A stretch of DNA of 64,000 nucleotides from DASWJZ01 sp963739005 (GTDB lineage: Bacteria > Pseudomonadota > Alphaproteobacteria > Rhizobiales > Afifellaceae), in NCBI GenBank assembly GCA_963739005.1, contig CAVTYQ010000009.1, positions 124,001 to 188,000 on the forward strand, read 5' to 3'. The notes under the pieces are model-generated. The model saw only the letters and a program-made list of their open reading frames with translations. It was not told the origin of the DNA and made no database searches. Position numbers and translations under genes: made by a program. Within the stretch, counting starts at the first letter, position 1; every line of letters starts with the position of its first letter. Shown here one piece after another: positions 44,937-53,552 of the stretch.

Positions 44937-46505
44937 ATGGAGTTCGATGCCGTCATCGTCGGCGCCGGCCACAACGGGCTCGCCGCGGCGATCCACCTCG
45001 CGAGCCGCGGCTGGTCTGTCGGCGTCTTCGAAAGGAGCGACCTCGCGGGCGGAGCCATCCGGACTGCGGAGGTGACGCTGCCGGGTTTCCGCCACGATCT
45101 TTACGCGATGAATCTGAGCCTCTTCGCCGGCTCGCCCTTTCTCGCCGAGCACGGCGCGGGGCTCCGCGCGCACGGGCTCGCCTTCGCGCCGGCGGAGCAT
45201 TGCTTTGCCTCGCCGATGCGCGACGGGCGCTGGTTCGGCGTCTCCAAAGACCTCGCCACAACACTCGCCCGCATCGAGGCATTTTCGCATGCGGATGCAA
45301 CGACCTGGCGGGCGATGCTGGAGAAATTCGGTGCCGATGCGCCGCATATCTTTGCTCTCCTCGGCTCTCCCATGACTCCGTGGGCATTGGCCCCAACGGT
45401 CTTCAAGATGTGGCGTGCCAAGGGTGTCGCGTGGCTCATGGAGACCACGCGGCTGATCCTCTCCTCGCCGCGCGAGTTTCTCGAACGGAATTTCGTCTCG
45501 CCCGAAGTCCGCGCCGCGATGGCCGCCTGGGGCATGCATCTCGACTTCCCGCCCGATATCGCCGGCGGCGCGCTCTTCCCCTACCTGGAAAGCATGGCGA
45601 ACCAGAGTTTTGGCATGGTGATCGGGGCGGGCGGCGCCGACACGATGATCAATGCGATGATCGCGCGGCTCGCTGCGCTTGGTGGCTCGGTCCAGCTCAA
45701 CGCCGACGTGACCGAGATCGTGCGCAAGGACGGCCGTGCCGTCGGCGTCCGGCTTGCCGATGGAGAGCATGTCACGGCGAAGCGCGCGGTTGTCGCCGGC
45801 GTGACGCCGACTGCGCTCGTCGAGCGCCTCCTTGACGGCGGCAGCGGAGACGCGGGCTTTGACGCGGCCGCGAAAAAATTCCGCTATGGCCCTGGCACGA
45901 TGATGCTGCACCTCGCCATGTCGGGTCTGCCGGACTGGACGGCGGGCAAAGAACTCAAGCGCTTCGCCTACGTGCATCTCGCCCCAGACCTCGACATGAT
46001 GTCGCGCGCCTATGCGGAAGCGATGGCCGGGCTGCTTCCGGCCGAACCGGTTCTGGTGGTGGGGCAGCCGACGGCGATCGATCCGACGCGCGCGCCTGAG
46101 GGAAAGCACATCCTCTGGGTCCAGGTGCGCGTGCTACCCGCAGAGATACGGGGCGACGCCGCCGGCACCATCGCCGCGCGCGATTGGGATAGCGCGAAAG
46201 ACGCCTACGCCGATCGTGTCGTCGAAATCATCGAACGCTACGCGCCGGGAACGAAGACCAAAATCCTCGCCCGCCATGTCGAATCCCCCGCCGACCTCGA
46301 AAGGCGTAATCCGAACCTCGTCGGCGGCGACAGTCTCGCCGGCAGCCACCACCTCTCGCAGAACTTTCTCTTCCGCCCCGTTCCGGGCTGGGCGCGCTGG
46401 GGGACGCCCGTCCGCGACCTTTACATCATCGGCGCTTCTACCTGGCCGGGAGCAGGCACCGGTGCTGGCTCAGGTTATATGCTGGCGAAGGCATTTGCGC
46501 GTTGA
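44937..46505 (+). CDS. Phytoene-desaturase-like FAD-dependent oxidoreductase (copy 2)
   Basis: 522 residues with VIVGAGHNGLAAAIHLASRG and VFERSDLAGGAIRTAE at the N-terminus, and IGASTWPGAGTGAGSGYMLAKAF at the C-terminus. Same family as the copy at 42424 and collinear with it, but clearly diverged. GGGGGG lies four bases before the ATG. It is divergent from the cyclase-family gene across 142 bases, which contain a CTTTGAAATAG half-site (near 44878) resembling the island palindrome. It may form a two-enzyme module with copy 1 on successive oxidation states of one substrate. Confidence 0.75.
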   Translation: MEFDAVIVGAGHNGLAAAIHLASRGWSVGVFERSDLAGGAIRTAEVTLPGFRHDLYAMNLSLFAGSPFLAEHGAGLRAHGLAFAPAEHCFASPMRDGRWFGVSKDLATTLARIEAFSHADATTWRAMLEKFGADAPHIFALLGSPMTPWALAPTVFKMWRAKGVAWLMETTRLILSSPREFLERNFVSPEVRAAMAAWGMHLDFPPDIAGGALFPYLESMANQSFGMVIGAGGADTMINAMIARLAALGGSVQLNADVTEIVRKDGRAVGVRLADGEHVTAKRAVVAGVTPTALVERLLDGGSGDAGFDAAAKKFRYGPGTMMLHLAMSGLPDWTAGKELKRFAYVHLAPDLDMMSRAYAEAMAGLLPAEPVLVVGQPTAIDPTRAPEGKHILWVQVRVLPAEIRGDAAGTIAARDWDSAKDAYADRVVEIIERYAPGTKTKILARHVESPADLERRNPNLVGGDSLAGSHHLSQNFLFRPVPGWARWGTPVRDLYIIGASTWPGAGTGAGSGYMLAKAFAR

Positions 46506-46843
46506 AGGCGATCCAAAGCACTATTCTCTTGCGCGCTCACTGTTATCCGCTGTCGCGCAAATCAGGTATTCGCTTGCAAGCGTCGAACTCGGTATTGAAT
46601 TCCCTGGTCCCCCCATTGTCGAACTTTCCCGCAAAATACCTCGATAGGCCATCTGCAAGCTTTCTTCTTAGCTGCGGACTTGTTGGATATCTGATGGAGT
46701 CGACGGCGTGAAGTCGCAATGTACAAAGCCGGTAGAATAGATATTCCATTGACTGCATGTAACTAAGCCATGCGTTCCTTTTTATATAATACAGATGTTG
46801 GTCCGTCGCAGCAACAGAATCTGGGGTGAATACATCAGGTATA
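46506..46843. other. Low-GC stretch without a confident gene
   Basis: AT-rich DNA compared with both flanks. The only coding hint is a 71-codon minus-strand frame at 46543-46758 (MQSMEYLFYRLCTLRLHAVD at its start) with no good ribosome-binding site and no family. I see no terminal repeats or integrase. It adjoins a low-GC membrane-protein gene and is probably part of the same transferred insert. Confidence 0.4.
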
Positions 46844-47362
46844 TCACTTAGCTCGTTGAGCTCGATACGGTTGAATTAGAGTGGCCTGGTTGTTAGCATC
46901 GATTTGATCGCTTAGAAGGTAGAATCTAAATTCCGGATTTTCAAACAGGACGTCCTTGAAAGGGCTTATAGCAGCCACGTCTGATACTTTATTGACGGTA
47001 ATTAGGTTGACCTTCCTTAGGTATAAATATGAAAGTAGATCAATATCGGAACTTCTACCTGTTCGAAGCTGTGTTTTGAGAGGTTCGGATAGGTTGCCGT
47101 ATTCTGCAATTGAGAACTCAACATTAATGGATTCAAAGAACTGATCATATTGAGATGCGCTCAGGGCATTCTCTGTAACGTTGTGATATTGTTGCGAGAG
47201 AAGGCCAAACGTAATACCTAAGAAAGTCGACGCGAATGTCGCGATAACTCCAGCTGCCTTTTCTCCCAGCTTTGACCGATCTATGAACCGCCATACTACG
47301 ACAGAAGCGACGAGAAGCAGGATGGCGAACACGAAGGCGTAGTTGAAGAAGAAGGCGACCAT
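46844..47362 (-). CDS. Hypothetical membrane protein of low GC
   Basis: 172 residues: a membrane helix (about 5-25), a basic link (RFIDRSKLGEK) and a second helix (about 36-55), then a polar 115-residue C-terminal domain with mixed helices (SASQYDQFFESINVEFSIAEY). The layout is like small two-helix proteins of unknown function found in genomic islands and near defence genes, but no family is recognised. Its AT-rich codon use differs strongly from its neighbours, which points to transfer. No obvious ribosome-binding site. It interrupts the catabolic island between copy 2 of the flavoprotein and the ABC importer. Confidence 0.55.
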   Translation of the reverse strand: MVAFFFNYAFVFAILLLVASVVVWRFIDRSKLGEKAAGVIATFASTFLGITFGLLSQQYHNVTENALSASQYDQFFESINVEFSIAEYGNLSEPLKTQLRTGRSSDIDLLSYLYLRKVNLITVNKVSDVAAISPFKDVLFENPEFRFYLLSDQIDANNQATLIQPYRAQRAK

Positions 47363-47485
47363 CTGCGCAATCTACTCGTTCCGCGGGTATGAACCGTGCC
47401 TCACTCTCTAATACAACGCAATGCGCATTCTCAGGTGGGGCTATGTGGGGTTCATGCCCTTCCGCTTGACCCGCGATCCTGCAAA

Positions 47486-47505
47486 TCTCTAAGCTTGAAA
47501 TATCA
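47486..47505 (+). promoter_or_regulatory. Candidate MarR-type operator before the peptide-type ABC operon
   Basis: TCTCTAAGCTTGAAATATCA keeps a perfect right arm (CTTGAAAT) and the AAGCTT centre of the 58106 palindrome, while the left arm is degenerate. It lies about 75 bases before the binding-protein start. Confidence 0.45.
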
Positions 47506-47578
47506 TCGCTCCGCCACTTCTGGGACGGCCGGTGACCGGGTGCATGTCGGCGCAAGCCGCGTAATGAGGGAGAGGGGA

Positions 47579-49114
47579 ATGCTGCTCACGAGACGGGATC
47601 TGATGAAGCATGGCGCCGCGGGCGCCGCACTCCTCACCGCTGGCGGCGTACCGTTCCGCGCCTTCGCCGAGGGCGACGAGCTCACGATCGCCTACAACGT
47701 CAACCTTCCCTCGTTCGATCCGACGGTCGGGCCTTCGGCGGTCAACCCGACCATCCAGGGCATCTATCAGTCGATCTTCGACCAGTACATCGCGCAGGCC
47801 CCGGACCTGAAACTCGTCCCCGGTCTCCTGACCGAATGGGGCTGGAACGACGACCGCACCAAGGTCGTGATGAAGGTGCGCGGGGGCGCCACTTGGCACG
47901 ACGGCTCACCCGTGACGCCGGAGGACATTGCCTGGTCGCTCGAACGTGCCGGCGACGAGAAGACCGGCAACCCCATCCAGTTCGTCTGGGGCAAGATCGG
48001 CAACTTCTCCATCGACGGCAACACGGTGACAGCCGACGTCAAGTCGTTCGAGCCGACGATCTTCAAATGGATGGGCTTCCTCACCGGCTATGTGCTGCCG
48101 AAGGCCTATTACGAGAAGGTCGGGCCGGAGGGCTTCGAGAAGGCGCCGATAGGATCGGGGCCTTACAAGGTCGTGCAGTTCGAGCAGAACGCCTTCCTCA
48201 AGCTCGCCGCGCACGAGGCCTACTGGGGCGGGCCGGCGGCCTACAAGAACGTCATCATCAAGTTCGTGCCCGACGCGACGAGCCGCGTCGCCGAAATCGA
48301 TTCCGGCAAGAGCCAGGTGGTGTTCGACATCCCCTATGACGAGTTCGACCGGTTGAAGGCGAAGCCGGGCCTGAAGGGCGTGACGACACCTGTCTCCGAC
48401 ATCGGCATGATCTTCATCAACGACGTCCCGCCGATGACCGACAAGAACGTCCGGCTGGCAGCGATCTACGCCATCGACAAGCAGCTCCTCATCGACAAGC
48501 TGCTCAACGGCTACGGGATCAAGATCGATACGCTGGAGGCGCCGCAATACGAGGCCTACGATCCGACGATCAAGGTTCCCTACGATCCGGCGAAGTCGGT
48601 CGAGCTTCTGAAGGCGAGCGGCTACTCCGTCGACAACCCGGTCAAATTCAAGATCCAGACGACGCGCGGCTTCAAGCCGAAGGACTACGAGATGATCCAG
48701 GCGATCGTCGGCATGTGGCGGAAGGTCGGGATCGAGGCGGAGATCGAGGTCTACGAGATCGCCAAGCACTACGAGCTCAGGGCCGCCGACCAGCTCGCGC
48801 CGGCTGCTTTCTACAATTGGGGCAACTCGATCGGCGATCCGTCGACATCGACCGGTTTCGCGATGTTCGGCCCATCGCCGCACTCGGTGTGGGACGGCCA
48901 GGACATGATCGACATGATCGGCCCGCTCTGGGGCGAGCCGGACGAGGCGAAGCGCATCGCCGGCTACAAGGCGGTGGACCGCCACATCGCGGAGGAGGGC
49001 GAGGTGATCCCGCTGCTCCAATACGTGCAGCCGATCGTCTATTCCGACAAGGTCGCGATCACGCCGCACGTCTCCGGCGCCGTGCTTCCCTACCTGATGA
49101 AGCCGGCCGGCTGA
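47579..49114 (+). CDS. ABC transporter substrate-binding protein, family 5 (peptide/opine type), Tat-exported
   Basis: 511 residues. The N-terminus LLTRRDLMKHGAAGAALLTAGG is a twin-arginine signal followed by cleavage near AFA. The mature part has the family 5 pattern: DPTVGPSAVNPTIQGIYQSIFDQ, the WNDDRTKVVMKVRGGATWHDGSPVTPEDIAWSL region (parts only: ATWHDGSPVTPEDI), and AIYAIDKQLLIDKLLNGYG. Family members bind peptides, nickel, opines or other organic solutes; given the context this one may import the aromatic or indolic substrate. GAGAGGGG precedes ATG 47579; the open frame to 47396 runs through the operator and is rejected. First gene of a five-gene importer operon. Confidence 0.88.
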   Translation: MLLTRRDLMKHGAAGAALLTAGGVPFRAFAEGDELTIAYNVNLPSFDPTVGPSAVNPTIQGIYQSIFDQYIAQAPDLKLVPGLLTEWGWNDDRTKVVMKVRGGATWHDGSPVTPEDIAWSLERAGDEKTGNPIQFVWGKIGNFSIDGNTVTADVKSFEPTIFKWMGFLTGYVLPKAYYEKVGPEGFEKAPIGSGPYKVVQFEQNAFLKLAAHEAYWGGPAAYKNVIIKFVPDATSRVAEIDSGKSQVVFDIPYDEFDRLKAKPGLKGVTTPVSDIGMIFINDVPPMTDKNVRLAAIYAIDKQLLIDKLLNGYGIKIDTLEAPQYEAYDPTIKVPYDPAKSVELLKASGYSVDNPVKFKIQTTRGFKPKDYEMIQAIVGMWRKVGIEAEIEVYEIAKHYELRAADQLAPAAFYNWGNSIGDPSTSTGFAMFGPSPHSVWDGQDMIDMIGPLWGEPDEAKRIAGYKAVDRHIAEEGEVIPLLQYVQPIVYSDKVAITPHVSGAVLPYLMKPAG

Positions 49115-49173
49115 CGGAGACTGCTGGTCTCGGATTTGCGTCCGCCTTTCGGCCGCGCCGAGACACACCTCAT

Positions 49174-49275
49174 GTCGTCATTGCCGGGCTTGACCCGGCA
49201 ATCCATTCCGTGACGGTTTCCGGCGGCCGAAGCGCAGCGGGATGGATGCCCGGATCAAGTCCGGGCATGACGACA
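49174..49275. repeat. REP-like palindromic element inside the ABC operon
   Basis: Two related arms face each other: 49174-49205 (core TTGCCGGGCTTGACCCGGCAA) is read in reverse at 49242-49275 (core GCCCGGATCAAGTCCGGGC). Each arm is also an internal palindrome. Elements with this core are common in alphaproteobacterial intergenic regions. It lies between the binding-protein and first permease genes and could shape differential expression. Confidence 0.7.
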
Positions 49276-49337
49276 GTGGGGGTGGTGATGCCGAGGCAAG
49301 CCGATCAGCGAACGGCGCGGGCAGCGGCTCGATCGAG

Positions 49338-50348
49338 ATGACCGCGCTGCGGGCTCTCCTCACCCGAAGCCTGACCACGCTGATCACGCTTTTCGGCGTG
49401 GCGGTGATCGTCTTCATCGTGATCCGCGTCGCTCCCGGCAATCCGATCGCCATGATGCTGCCGCCCGGCGCATCGCAGGCGGACATCGATCGCCTGCGCG
49501 CCCTCTACGGCCTCGACCGCTCCATCTTCGAGCAATTCGTCATCTGGCTCGGCAACGTGCTGCACGGGGACTTCGGGACCTCGATATCACTGCGCCAGAA
49601 CGTGCTCTCGATCGTCCTGAGCCGGCTTCCGGCGACGCTTGAGCTGTGCGCCCTGGCGCTGCTCATCGCCAACGTTCTCGGCGTCACGCTGGCGTTCGTC
49701 GCGACGCGCTGGCGCGAAACGCCGCTCGAAACCGGCGTCGACGTGGTGAGCGGGGTCGCGCTCTCGGTACCGGACTTCCTCTGGAGCCTGGCGCTAATCC
49801 TCGCATTCGGCGTCGCGGTGCCGATCTTCGAAATCTCCGGTCGGGTGACGCCGACACTCGATCTCCCCTTCGTCAGCCAGTTCTATCTCGTCGAAAGCGT
49901 CCTTCGGCTCCGCTTCGACATCACGGTCGACCTTCTGGCGCACATGATCATGCCGGCGCTGGCGCTGGCGCTGCCGCTCGCGGCCGTCATTGCCCAGCTC
50001 CTGAAATCGGCGCTGAAGGAGACCATGGGTCTCGACTACGTGATGCTGGCGCGCACCAAGGGATTTTCCGAGAGCCGCGTCATCCTCCACGACGCCATGC
50101 GAAACGCGCTGCTGCCGACGCTGACGCTCACCGGCGTGCAACTCACCTTTCTTATCGGCGGAACGGTGATCGTGGAGCGGATCTTCTCCTATGAGGGGCT
50201 CGGCAACCTCGCGATCGACGCAGTCATCAACCGCGACCTTCCCTTGATCCAGGGGATCGTGCTCCTCTTCGCGGTCCTCTTCGTCGCGATCAATCTCTCG
50301 GTCGATCTCCTCTACGCGCTTCTCAATCCGCGGCTTCGCCATGGCTGA
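49338..50348 (+). CDS. ABC transporter permease, DppB/OppB type
   Basis: 336-residue inner-membrane permease. N-terminal helix (LLTRSLTTLITLFGVAVIVFIVIRVAPG), periplasmic loop with GLDRSIFEQFVIWLGNVLHGDFG, and four to five further helices; the EAA-type loop is DYVMLARTKGFSESRVILHDAMRNALLPT (parts: ARTKGFSESRVILHDAMRNA). An upstream ATG at 49242 gives a longer frame, but that extension is encoded by the REP-like element and has no family pattern, so the start is set at ATG 49338. It overlaps the next permease gene by eight bases. Confidence 0.88.
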   Translation: MTALRALLTRSLTTLITLFGVAVIVFIVIRVAPGNPIAMMLPPGASQADIDRLRALYGLDRSIFEQFVIWLGNVLHGDFGTSISLRQNVLSIVLSRLPATLELCALALLIANVLGVTLAFVATRWRETPLETGVDVVSGVALSVPDFLWSLALILAFGVAVPIFEISGRVTPTLDLPFVSQFYLVESVLRLRFDITVDLLAHMIMPALALALPLAAVIAQLLKSALKETMGLDYVMLARTKGFSESRVILHDAMRNALLPTLTLTGVQLTFLIGGTVIVERIFSYEGLGNLAIDAVINRDLPLIQGIVLLFAVLFVAINLSVDLLYALLNPRLRHG

Positions 50349-51192
50349 GGCGGTATTCGTGCGCCGGCGTGCACGCTCGTGGCGACTGATCCTCGCCGGC
50401 TCCTGGCTCGCGCTCGTCGTCGCATGCGCGCTCTTCGCTCCGCTCATCGCGCCGCACGATCCGCTGGCGCAGGACTTGTTGAGCGGCCGTCTTCCCCCGG
50501 CCTGGCTCGCGGGTTCGGACCCCACCTATCTCCTCGGCACGGACGACCTCGGCCGCGACGTGCTATCGCGCATCATCTACGGCAGCCGGATCGCGCTGAC
50601 CGTCGCCTTCGTCGCCGCGCCGGCCGCCTGCATCATCGGCTCGGTCTTCGGACTTCTTGCCGGCTACTTTCGCGGGATCGTCGACCAGATCGTGTCGCGG
50701 ATCGTCGATATCTGGATGGCTTTCCCCCCAGTGCTCTTCTCCATCCTGCTCGTGGCAGTGCTCGGCCCCGGACTGCGCTCGGTCATCATCGCCATCGTCG
50801 CGATCGACTGGATCCGCTTCTGCCGTGTCGTGCGCGCCGAGACTCTCGGCCAGAGCCGCATGGATTATCTCGACAGTGCCCGCATCGCCGGCTTTTCCGA
50901 GGCGACGATCCTTCTCAAGGAAGTGACGCCCAACGTGCTGCCGACGATCATCGCGCTCCTCTCACTTGAGATGGGGATCGCGGTGATCGTGGAGGCGATC
51001 CTCTCCTTCGTGAACCTTTCGATCTCGACCGATGCCCCGACCTGGGGCGGCATGATAGCCGACGGCCGGACCATCATTCATTTTGCCTGGTGGGTGCTGG
51101 TGTTTCCGTTGATCGTGCTCTTCCTGACGGTGCTCGCATTCGGGCAATTCGGCGAAGGCCTGAAAGACCGCTTCGATCCGGTGCTGCAATGA
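50341..51192 (+). CDS. ABC transporter permease, DppC/OppC type
   Basis: 283-residue partner permease. One helix (residues 15-37) precedes the family block LLGTDDLGRDVLSRIIYGSRIAL, then four to five helices and the EAA loop YLDSARIAGFSEATILLKEVTPNVLPT (parts: SARIAGFSEATILLKEVTPN). It overlaps both neighbours (eight bases upstream; ATGA with the ATPase gene downstream), so the importer is translated as a unit. Confidence 0.88.
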   Translation: MAEAVFVRRRARSWRLILAGSWLALVVACALFAPLIAPHDPLAQDLLSGRLPPAWLAGSDPTYLLGTDDLGRDVLSRIIYGSRIALTVAFVAAPAACIIGSVFGLLAGYFRGIVDQIVSRIVDIWMAFPPVLFSILLVAVLGPGLRSVIIAIVAIDWIRFCRVVRAETLGQSRMDYLDSARIAGFSEATILLKEVTPNVLPTIIALLSLEMGIAVIVEAILSFVNLSISTDAPTWGGMIADGRTIIHFAWWVLVFPLIVLFLTVLAFGQFGEGLKDRFDPVLQ

Positions 51193-52082
51193 GCGGCAGC
51201 ACTTATCTTGCAATCAGCGACCTTTCGATCGTGCTCAAGCACGACCGTGCGAAACGCCTTTTGCGTGGCGTCAGCCTCTCCGTCCAACCGGGCGAGGTGA
51301 GGGGACTCGTCGGGGAGAGCGGCGCCGGCAAGACGATGGTCGGCAAGACGGTCTTCGATATTCTGCCGCGCGCGGTCGCCGTTACCGGCGGGACGGTCAG
51401 CCTCGTCGGGCAGAACCTTCTCGCCATGGGGGAGCGGCAGCGTCGCCGGCTCATTGCGCAAACCTCCGCCTTCATCCCGCAGGACCCGCTGACCGCGTTC
51501 AATCCGGTCCGCCGCGTCGAGAGTCAGATCACCGATCGCCTGACCGCGATTCTCGGTCTTTCAGCGAACGAAGCCCGCAAGCGCGCCAGCGACCTGCTGG
51601 CGGAAGTGCATATCAACGACCCGGATCGCGTGCTCGCCAGCTATCCGCATCAGCTGTCGGGCGGCATGCGGCAGCGGGTGCTGATCGCGTCTGCCTTCGC
51701 GGCCGAGCCGAAGCTCATCGTGGCGGACGAGCCGACGACTGCGCTCGACGTCACGGTGCAGAAGCAGATCCTCCGCCTCATCGCGGAGATGCAGGCGCGA
51801 CACGGCACGGCGCTCCTCTTCGTCACGCACGATCTCGGCGTGGTCGCGAAGGTCTGCCAGAAGGTGAGCGTGCTCTTCGGCGGCCGCGTGGTGGAGGACA
51901 CCGACGTGGCGAGCCTCTTTTCCGCGCCGCGGCATCCCTATAGCGCCGCGCTCATCGCCGCGACGCCGCGCTATGACCGCCCGGAAGAGTTGCTGCTGCC
52001 GGTTCCCTCCGAGGTCATCGAGGCGACCTGGCGGGAGATCGCCGCGGCGGATGCCGAATGGTCGAGGGGGGCAAGCGGGTGA
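51189..52082 (+). CDS. ABC transporter ATP-binding protein, DppD/OppD type
   Basis: 297-residue ATPase. Walker A GESGAGKT, Q-loop SAFIPQDPLTAFNPV, signature LSGGMRQRV, Walker B LIVADEPTTALDVT and switch HDLGVVAKV are present. The C-terminus has the APRHPYS AALIAATP region typical of oligopeptide ATPases, but no cysteine cluster for the Fe-S site some members carry. Start ATG overlaps the stop of the permease gene. Confidence 0.9.
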   Translation: MSGSTYLAISDLSIVLKHDRAKRLLRGVSLSVQPGEVRGLVGESGAGKTMVGKTVFDILPRAVAVTGGTVSLVGQNLLAMGERQRRRLIAQTSAFIPQDPLTAFNPVRRVESQITDRLTAILGLSANEARKRASDLLAEVHINDPDRVLASYPHQLSGGMRQRVLIASAFAAEPKLIVADEPTTALDVTVQKQILRLIAEMQARHGTALLFVTHDLGVVAKVCQKVSVLFGGRVVEDTDVASLFSAPRHPYSAALIAATPRYDRPEELLLPVPSEVIEATWREIAAADAEWSRGASG

Positions 52083-52903
52083 GCGAGCCGCTCTTCTCCG
52101 TCCACGGCCTTCGCGTCGCGCTTCCCGACCCGAAACGGAGGACTCTCTTCGGCCGCCGGCCGATGGTGGAGATTCTCCACGGACTCGACCTCGAAATCGA
52201 AGCGGGGACGGTCGTCGGCATCGTCGGCGAGTCCGGCTCGGGAAAGACGACGCTCGGCCGCACGCTCGTCCGACTGATCGCGCCGGCCGCCGGCACGATC
52301 CGCTTCGCCGGCCAGGACATCACGCACCATCGCGAGGACGGGCTGCGGCCGCTCCGCCGCGACCTGCAGGTGATCTTCCAGGACCCGCTTTCGTCACTGA
52401 ATCCGCGCATGACGATCGAGACGATCATCGCGCGTCCTCTGCTTTTCCACGGCCTTGCGAGCGGGACGCGGGAGGCGCGAAGCCTTGCCGCCTCCGCGTT
52501 GACGACGGTCGGCCTCCCGGTGAGCTTCGCCGGGCGGTATCCGCATGAGCTTTCGGGTGGACAGCGCCAGCGGGTTGGGATCGCACGTGCGATTGCGCTG
52601 AAGCCGCGCTTCGTCCTCGCCGACGAGATCGTCTCGGGCCTCGATGTCTCCTCCAAGGCGCAGATTCTCACTCTGCTTGAGCGACTGCGGACGGAGCTTC
52701 GGCTGACGGTCGCTTTCATCAGCCACGATCTTTCGGTCGTGCGCCGGCTCTGCGATCGGGTGATCGTCATGCGCGGCGGAGAGATCCTCGAGAACCGCCC
52801 CACCGCCGAACTCTTCGCGGCGCCCGCGCATCCCTACACCGCGGAGCTGAAGGCGGCGATCCCGCTGCCGGAGGTCGATCCCGGCTGGCTTGCGGCCGGC
52901 TGA
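52079..52903 (+). CDS. ABC transporter ATP-binding protein, DppF/OppF type
   Basis: 274-residue ATPase, partner of the preceding one. Walker A GESGSGKTT, Q-loop QVIFQDPLSSLNPRM, signature LSGGQRQRV, Walker B FVLADEIVSGLDV; the usual DEPVSALD is DEIVSGLD here. GGGGGG seven bases before GTG 52079, which overlaps the preceding stop as GTGA, favours that start; ATG 52058 is the alternative. Last gene of the importer operon. Confidence 0.9.
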   Translation: MSEPLFSVHGLRVALPDPKRRTLFGRRPMVEILHGLDLEIEAGTVVGIVGESGSGKTTLGRTLVRLIAPAAGTIRFAGQDITHHREDGLRPLRRDLQVIFQDPLSSLNPRMTIETIIARPLLFHGLASGTREARSLAASALTTVGLPVSFAGRYPHELSGGQRQRVGIARAIALKPRFVLADEIVSGLDVSSKAQILTLLERLRTELRLTVAFISHDLSVVRRLCDRVIVMRGGEILENRPTAELFAAPAHPYTAELKAAIPLPEVDPGWLAAG

Positions 52904-52950
52904 GGGAGGCGACATTGAAATGCCATCGCTTGTCGCCTTCGCGCGGATTG

Positions 52951-52962
52951 TTTAGACATAAA
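52951..52962 (+). promoter_or_regulatory. Possible operator before the second MarR gene
   Basis: TTTAGACATAAA (TTTA/TAAA arms) in an otherwise GC-rich stretch, 50 bases before the MarR start. A TTGAAAT half-site at about 52915 echoes the island palindrome. It could be an autoregulatory site; this is judged by eye only. Confidence 0.3.
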
Positions 52963-53012
52963 ATAGTGCCGGACGCCGCACGCGTTCCGACCTTGGGTAG
53001 AGCGATCCATCA

Positions 53013-53549
53013 GTGAGCAAGTCCGCCGCCGCGCCCCACCGATCTGGCTTCGGCGATCACGTCGACGCCGAGTCGAAAGTGTCCGAGCGGCCGCAGGACC
53101 ACGTGATGGAACTCCGGCTCTGGCTCCGTCTGCTTGCGACCGCCAATCTGATCGAGGTTGAGATAAGGCAGCGGCTGCGCGAACGCTTCGCCACCACGCT
53201 GCCGCGCTTCGATCTCCTGGCGCAGCTCGAACGGGTCGAAGATGGTCTCCTCCTTGGCGAGCTGTCGCGTCGCATGATGGTCTCGAACGGCAACGTCACC
53301 GGCCTCGTGGAGCGCCTCGTTCAATCGGGCCTGATCGAGCGGAACGTGCTTGAAGCAGACCGGCGCGCCGTCCGCGTGCGCCTGACCGACAAGGGCCGCC
53401 GCGTCTTCGCGGAGATGGCTGCGGCACATGCGGACTGGATCGGGGAGCTTTTCGCGGGCCTCGGCGAAGCCGAGCAGCAGGCGCTCTGGTCGCGGCTCGG
53501 CAACCTGAAAGGCTCGGTGCTCAAAGCGACGAAGCGGCGAGGTGGATAG
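53013..53549 (+). CDS. MarR family transcriptional regulator (second)
   Basis: 178 residues. Winged-helix core: LPRFDLLAQLERVEDGLLLGELSRRM, then SNGNVTGLVERLVQSGLIER (recognition helix; quoted in parts as NVTGLVERLVQ) and the wing with VRLTDKGRRVFAEM. Start codon is GTG. It is convergent with the HpcH/HpaI aldolase gene (three bases between stops) and directly follows the importer operon. Either this protein or the regulator at 41918 could bind the shared palindromes. Confidence 0.85.
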   Translation: MSKSAAAPHRSGFGDHVDAESKVSERPQDHVMELRLWLRLLATANLIEVEIRQRLRERFATTLPRFDLLAQLERVEDGLLLGELSRRMMVSNGNVTGLVERLVQSGLIERNVLEADRRAVRVRLTDKGRRVFAEMAAAHADWIGELFAGLGEAEQQALWSRLGNLKGSVLKATKRRGG

Positions 53550-53552
53550 CGC

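Noticed and set aside
49242..49337. N-terminal extension of the DppB-type permease
   Set aside because: It is encoded by the REP-like palindrome and has no similarity to permease N-termini.
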